From: Streptomyces atroolivaceus | Lineage (GTDB): Bacteria > Actinomycetota > Actinomycetes > Streptomycetales > Streptomycetaceae | Assembly: GCF_000717025.1 (NCBI RefSeq) | Contig: NZ_JNXG01000022.1 | Coordinates: forward strand, 12,659 to 76,658 | Reading direction: 5' to 3' | Length of the DNA: 64,000 bases | Shown: positions 60,739 to 64,000 of the stretch, in pieces | Numbering within the stretch: the first letter of the stretch is position 1 | How the letters are laid out: every line of letters begins with the position of its first letter | Notes under the pieces: model-generated | Told to the model about the DNA's origin: nothing | Database searches by the model: none | What the model saw: the letters and a program-made list of their open reading frames with translations, nothing else | Position numbers and translations under genes: made by a program

Positions 60739-62019
60739 ATGAACACATCCGGTCACGCCGCCGGTGGGGGACTGCGGCTGATCCCCTTCCGCGGACTGCG
60801 GTACGTCCCCGAACGGGTCGGCAGCCTGGCGGCTGTGACCTCACCCCCGTACGACGTCGTCGTCCGGCCCGACGGGCTGCACCACCTCGAGTCCGCGGAC
60901 CCGCACAACATCGTGCGGCTGATCCTGCCGCAGGGCGGCACGGCCGCCGCCCGCCACCAGCAGGCCGCCGGAACACTGAAGCGCTGGCTCGCCGAGGGCA
61001 TCCTCGCGGCGGACCCTGTACCCGTGCTCTACGTCTACGAGCAGCGGGCCGGCGACGAGCTCCAGCGCGGTGTGATCGGGGCCCTGGCACTCTCCCCCGC
61101 GTCGGAGGGCGTCGTACTGCCGCACGAGGACGTCATGGCCGATGTCGTGGAGGACCGCGCCGACCTGATGCGCACGGCCGCCGCCCACCTCGAACCCCTG
61201 CTTCTCAGCTACGCGGGTGACGGCGGGCCGAGCGGGGCGACGGCCGTCATCGAGCGGGTGGTGGAGCGACTCCCGCTTCTCGCCACGACGACCGAGGACG
61301 GTGTCAGCCACCGTCTCTGGGCCGTCACCGACCCGGCGGAACACACGGAGATCGAGTCGGATCTCTCCCACCGCCAGGCGCTGATCGCCGACGGCCACCA
61401 CCGCTGGGCCACCTACCTCAGGCTCCAGCAGGAGCACTCCGACCCCGGTCCCTGGGACTTCGGTCTCGTCCTGCTCGTCGACACCGCCCGCTATCCGCTG
61501 CGGGTCCGCGCCATCCACCGCCTGCTGCACCGCCTTCCGGTCGCCCGCGCGCTCCGCGCCCTCGACGGCCGCTTCCGTGTGAGACCCGTCGACGGGCCGC
61601 TGCACCGGGCACTCGGAGCGCTCGCGGACACCGCGGCCGAAGGCAACGCCTTCCTTCTCGCGGGCGACGGCCGTTTCCACCTGATCGACGGGCCGGACGA
61701 AGAACTGCTCGCGCGTACGGTGCGCGCCGACCGGCCGGCGGCCTGGCGCGCTCTGGACGCGACCGTGCTGCACTCCACGCTCCTCGACGACGTATGGCGC
61801 ATCCCCGACGCCCCCGAGCACATCGCCTACATCCACGACACCGCGGCGGCGGTCGAGCAGGCGGAACGGCACGACGCAACGGCGGTACTGATGCGTCCGG
61901 TGCGCGAGGACGTCGTGCGGGACCTGGCCAGACAGGGCGTCACGATGCCTCGTAAGTCGACCTCGTTCGGCCCCAAGCCTGCCACGGGGCTGGTCCTGCG
62001 CAGTCTCGGCACCGGCTGA
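60739..62019 (+). CDS. DUF1015 family protein
   Basis: A 426-residue soluble protein. Landmarks are FRGLRYVPERVGSLAAVTSP-PYDVV, HNIVRLILPQ, YVYEQR, and ALIADGHHRWATYLRLQQEH, the conserved GHHR element. The family is widespread and may be a serine-kinase-like enzyme, but I know of no fixed reaction for this member. The ATG at 60739 lacks a clear ribosome site; a TACGAT-like -10 lies just upstream, so it may be leaderless. It ends at a bidirectional terminator. Confidence 0.88.
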   Translation: MNTSGHAAGGGLRLIPFRGLRYVPERVGSLAAVTSPPYDVVVRPDGLHHLESADPHNIVRLILPQGGTAAARHQQAAGTLKRWLAEGILAADPVPVLYVYEQRAGDELQRGVIGALALSPASEGVVLPHEDVMADVVEDRADLMRTAAAHLEPLLLSYAGDGGPSGATAVIERVVERLPLLATTTEDGVSHRLWAVTDPAEHTEIESDLSHRQALIADGHHRWATYLRLQQEHSDPGPWDFGLVLLVDTARYPLRVRAIHRLLHRLPVARALRALDGRFRVRPVDGPLHRALGALADTAAEGNAFLLAGDGRFHLIDGPDEELLARTVRADRPAAWRALDATVLHSTLLDDVWRIPDAPEHIAYIHDTAAAVEQAERHDATAVLMRPVREDVVRDLARQGVTMPRKSTSFGPKPATGLVLRSLGTG

Positions 62020-62087
62020 AGCGAGCCGCCTCGCACGTAGTGCCGGCCTCACGGTCGCCGGAGCGGGCTCAGCCGGGCGCGGAACGC

Positions 62088-62124
62088 ATGAAGGGCGGCA
62101 CCCGCCGTGGGTGCCGCCCTTCAT
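62088..62124. terminator. bidirectional terminator
   Basis: ATGAAGGGCGGCACCC and its exact complement form a 16-bp stem with a five-base loop, between the convergent DUF1015 and TPR genes. Confidence 0.9.
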
Positions 62125-62144
62125 GTTCCGTGCCTCAGCGATGC

Positions 62145-63638
62145 TCAGTCCTTGGCGGACCTGTCGTCGTCGCCGTCCTCGTGGTCCGCGTCCTCGTCGT
62201 CCGAGTCCTCGTCGTCCTCGTCGTCCTGGTCATGGCCGACGGGTGCGTGACCCTCGACGTCGCCGGCTTCACCGGCGTGCGCGTCGTCGTCGCCGAGTGC
62301 GTCGACGAACTCCACACCATCGAGTTCGGCCAGCCGGTCGGACGCGTCGGTCGCACCGTCCTTGTCGGCCTCCATGGCCTTCCCGAACCACTCACGGGCC
62401 TCGTCCTCGCGGCCTGCTTCCAGAAGTGCGTCGGCGTAGGCGTAACGCAGGCGCGGAGTCCAGGAGTGGACGGCGCTGGAGGCGAGCTCGGGGCTCTGCA
62501 GCGTGACGATCGCGGCGTCGATCTGCCCCATGTCCCTGCGGGCGCCCGCAGCGACCAGGCGCATCTCGACCTGCCCGGCCTTGTCCAGCTTCTGTACCTC
62601 GGGCTCGCCGGCCATGTCCATGGCCCGCTCGGGACGGCCCAGTCCGCGCTCGCAGTCGGCCATGACGGGCCACAGTTCCACCGAGCCGGTCATCCGGCGC
62701 GACGCCCTGAACTCGGCCAGCGCTTCGGCGTACCTCTGGGTGGCGTACGCGGCGAAGCCCGCCGCCTCGCGCACCGCGGCGACCCTGGATGCCAGACGCA
62801 GGGCGATGCGCGAGTAGGCGTAAGCCTGCTCGGGGTCCTCGTCGATCAGGCGGGCGACCATGACGAGGTTCCGTGCGACGTCCTCGGCGAGGGTCTTCGG
62901 CAGGCTCATCAGCTCCTGCCGGACGTCCTTGTCGATCTCGTGGCCGGTGACGTCGTCGGGGATGGGGAGCCGCTTGATGGGCTCACGGTCCCGGTCGTCG
63001 CGCCCCTGGTAACCGCCACGGTCGTCACGGCCGCGGTAGCCACCGCGGTCGTTGCCCCGGTCGTTGTCACGGCGGGGGGCACGGTCGTCACGGCGGAAGC
63101 CGCCGGGGCGGTCGTCGTCGCGACGCGGGCCACGCGGCCGGTCGTCACGGCGCTCGAACCCACCACCGGAAGGGCGGCCACCACGGTCGCCGGAGCCGCG
63201 GTTGTCGTCGCGGCGGAAGCCGCCGGGGCGGTCGTCGTCGCGACGCGGGCCACGCGGCCGGTCGTCACGGCGCTCGAACCCACCACCGGAAGGGCGGCCA
63301 CCACGGTCGCGGGGTCCACGGTCACGGTCGTCACGCCGGAAACCACCGCCGGAGCCACCACCCCGGCTGTCATCACGCCGGAAACCGCCACCACCGGTGC
63401 CGCCACCCCGACTGTCGTCACGGCGGAAACCACCGCCGCCGGCACCGGCCCCGGCACCCCGGTTGTCATCACGCCGGGGCCCGCGGTCACGGTTGTCACG
63501 GCGGAAACCGCCACGGTCGTTGTCCCGTCGAGGCGCTGCGGACCGGTCGTCGCGGCCTCCTCGGAAGCCGCCCCTGTCACCACCGTCCCGGCGACGCGGC
63601 TCGCGCTCCGGACGGTCGTCGGAAGAGTTGGTGGACAT
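62145..63638 (-). CDS. TPR-like protein with long RDD/GGF repeat domain
   Basis: A 497-residue protein. Residues ~1-225 are almost wholly Arg/Asp/Gly/Phe repeats (GGFRRDD, PRRDDDRPGGFRRDD), highly charged and disordered like RNA-binding RGG proteins. The middle, EIDKDVRQELMSLPKTLAED onward, is an alpha-helical TPR-like repeat (AYAYSRIALRLASRVAAVRE, YAEALAEFRASRRMTG). The last ~50 residues are Asp/Glu-rich. The ATG at 63638 has GGAG eight bases upstream. It lies just before the ribosomal RNA terminator. A link to RNA or ribosomes is inference from composition and position. Confidence 0.85.
   Translation of the reverse strand: MSTNSSDDRPEREPRRRDGGDRGGFRGGRDDRSAAPRRDNDRGGFRRDNRDRGPRRDDNRGAGAGAGGGGFRRDDSRGGGTGGGGFRRDDSRGGGSGGGFRRDDRDRGPRDRGGRPSGGGFERRDDRPRGPRRDDDRPGGFRRDDNRGSGDRGGRPSGGGFERRDDRPRGPRRDDDRPGGFRRDDRAPRRDNDRGNDRGGYRGRDDRGGYQGRDDRDREPIKRLPIPDDVTGHEIDKDVRQELMSLPKTLAEDVARNLVMVARLIDEDPEQAYAYSRIALRLASRVAAVREAAGFAAYATQRYAEALAEFRASRRMTGSVELWPVMADCERGLGRPERAMDMAGEPEVQKLDKAGQVEMRLVAAGARRDMGQIDAAIVTLQSPELASSAVHSWTPRLRYAYADALLEAGREDEAREWFGKAMEADKDGATDASDRLAELDGVEFVDALGDDDAHAGEAGDVEGHAPVGHDQDDEDDEDSDDEDADHEDGDDDRSAKD
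63091..63310. repeat. 100-bp perfect direct repeat, 120-bp period
   Basis: Bases 63091-63190 recur exactly at 63211-63310. They encode a 40-residue repeat unit of the RDD/GGF protein. Lack of any synonymous change points to a recent duplication or ongoing homogenisation. Confidence 0.95.
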
Positions 63639-63704
63639 GGGGGTGACTCCTGTCATCGGGTACCACAGACATTCTCGCGCAGCCGACCATCCGACGCGCT
63701 TCGA

Positions 63705-63757
63705 CAAAACAAAAAAGGACCCTCGGCCCCAGCATGAACGCTGGGACCAAGGGTCCT
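63705..63757 (-). terminator. rRNA operon terminator with T tract
   Basis: On the minus strand GGACCCTTGGTCCCAGC pairs with GCTGGGGCCGAGGGTCC and is followed by TTTTTTG and TTTTG. It lies directly after the 5S gene. Confidence 0.95.
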
Positions 63758-63763
63758 GAAAGA

Positions 63764-63860
63764 TTGTTCGGCGGCGTCCTACTCTCCCACAGGGTCCCCC
63801 CTGCAGTACCATCGGCGCTGAAAGGCTTAGCTTCCGGGTTCGGAATGTAACCGGGCGTTT
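63764..63860 (-). rRNA. 5S ribosomal RNA, 5' end apparently missing
   Basis: About 97 nucleotides match the 5S of Streptomyces, from AAACGCCCGGTTACATTCCG through GGTACTGCAGGGGGGACCC to GACGCCGCCGAACAAT at the 3' end. The canonical first ~23 nucleotides, starting with a GTTCGGTGG-type strand that pairs with CCGCCGAAC to close helix I, are not present. Spacer-like sequence (GTTGAACAACTACG) joins directly to AAACGCC. It is either a truncated copy, an unusual allele or a sequence/assembly error. Confidence 0.85.
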
Positions 63861-63923
63861 CGTAGTTGTTCAACCAGCACGACTGTTCGTGGCCTGGGAA
63901 CAACACAGTGGACGCGAGCAACT

Positions 63924-64000
63924 GAGGACAAGCCCTCGGCCTATTAGTACCAGTCAGCTCCACCCGTTACCGGGCTTCCACATCTGGCCTATCAACCCAG
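63924..64000 (-). rRNA. 23S ribosomal RNA, 3' end only
   Basis: The reverse strand reads CTGGGTTGATAGGCCAGATG and CTGACTGGTACTAATAGGCC to CTTGTCCTC, the last ~77 nucleotides of 23S. The rest lies beyond the window. About 63 bases of spacer separate it from the 5S. Confidence 0.95.

Overview
This 64-kb window is Streptomyces chromosome. GC is very high with GC-rich third codon positions. GTG (and one TTG) starts are common, as are strong hairpin terminators. The gene content is typical of the genus: SepF-like protein, streptogrisin protease, scpA/scpB next to an orphan ParA, FxSxx-type RiPP genes, DtxR-type iron box. The right edge runs into a ribosomal RNA operon on the minus strand, with the 3' end of 23S and a 5S gene.

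Left accessory part (1-15.2 kb). The window opens with the N-terminal half of an FxsB radical SAM maturase and, just upstream of it, its small precursor peptide ending FNSSL. Next comes a convergent pair, a SLATT/DUF4231 four-helix membrane protein and a SLOG-fold protein; both families belong to nucleotide-signalling conflict systems. A secreted streptogrisin B-like protease follows. From 12.5 kb down to 3.8 kb an eight-gene operon is tightly packed with ATGA overlaps: amino-acid-type ABC permease, FAD/NAD(P)-binding protein, second permease, ATPase, binding lipoprotein, two flavin-dependent monooxygenases and a DUF1684 protein. A divergent second binding lipoprotein is preceded by a 23-residue reading frame ending Cys-Ser-Cys. 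I read the whole as an uptake and cleavage route for an organosulfur compound under cysteine-sensing attenuation. A DUF5685 protein with a very cysteine-rich tail closes the region.

Conserved core (15.4-29.2 kb). A SepF-like protein, acyl-CoA dehydrogenase, DHA2 drug-efflux pump, PAP2 phosphatase, I78 inhibitor, glycosyltransferase and two Streptomyces hypotheticals precede the run aroH-tyrA-cmk-plsC-der and a Tat-exported Rieske lipoprotein.

NAD salvage block (29.2-34.3 kb). PnuC, a NadR-like NMN adenylyltransferase/kinase, an NrtR-type Nudix regulator, an ADP-ribosylglycohydrolase and a nucleotidyltransferase form one overlapping operon. A 17-bp inverted repeat over the promoter is the likely NrtR operator.

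Chromosome and housekeeping block (34.3-56.6 kb). rluB-scpB-scpA, a small ribbon-helix-helix-like protein and an orphan ParA are followed by ald, a STAND/TPR ATPase, a Nudix ADP-ribose hydrolase, pyrG, a GH15 trehalase-like enzyme, a covalent-flavin oxidase, a PucR regulator, a glycosyltransferase, and recN-nadK-tlyA.

Right part (56.6-64 kb). An iron-siderophore ABC importer (two permeases and an ATPase, no binding protein) lies behind an iron box that overlaps a probable leaderless promoter. Then come a HAD phosphatase, a DUF1015 protein and a TPR protein with a long RDD/GGF repeat domain. Last is the rRNA operon end, where the 5S gene appears to lack its first ~23 nucleotides.
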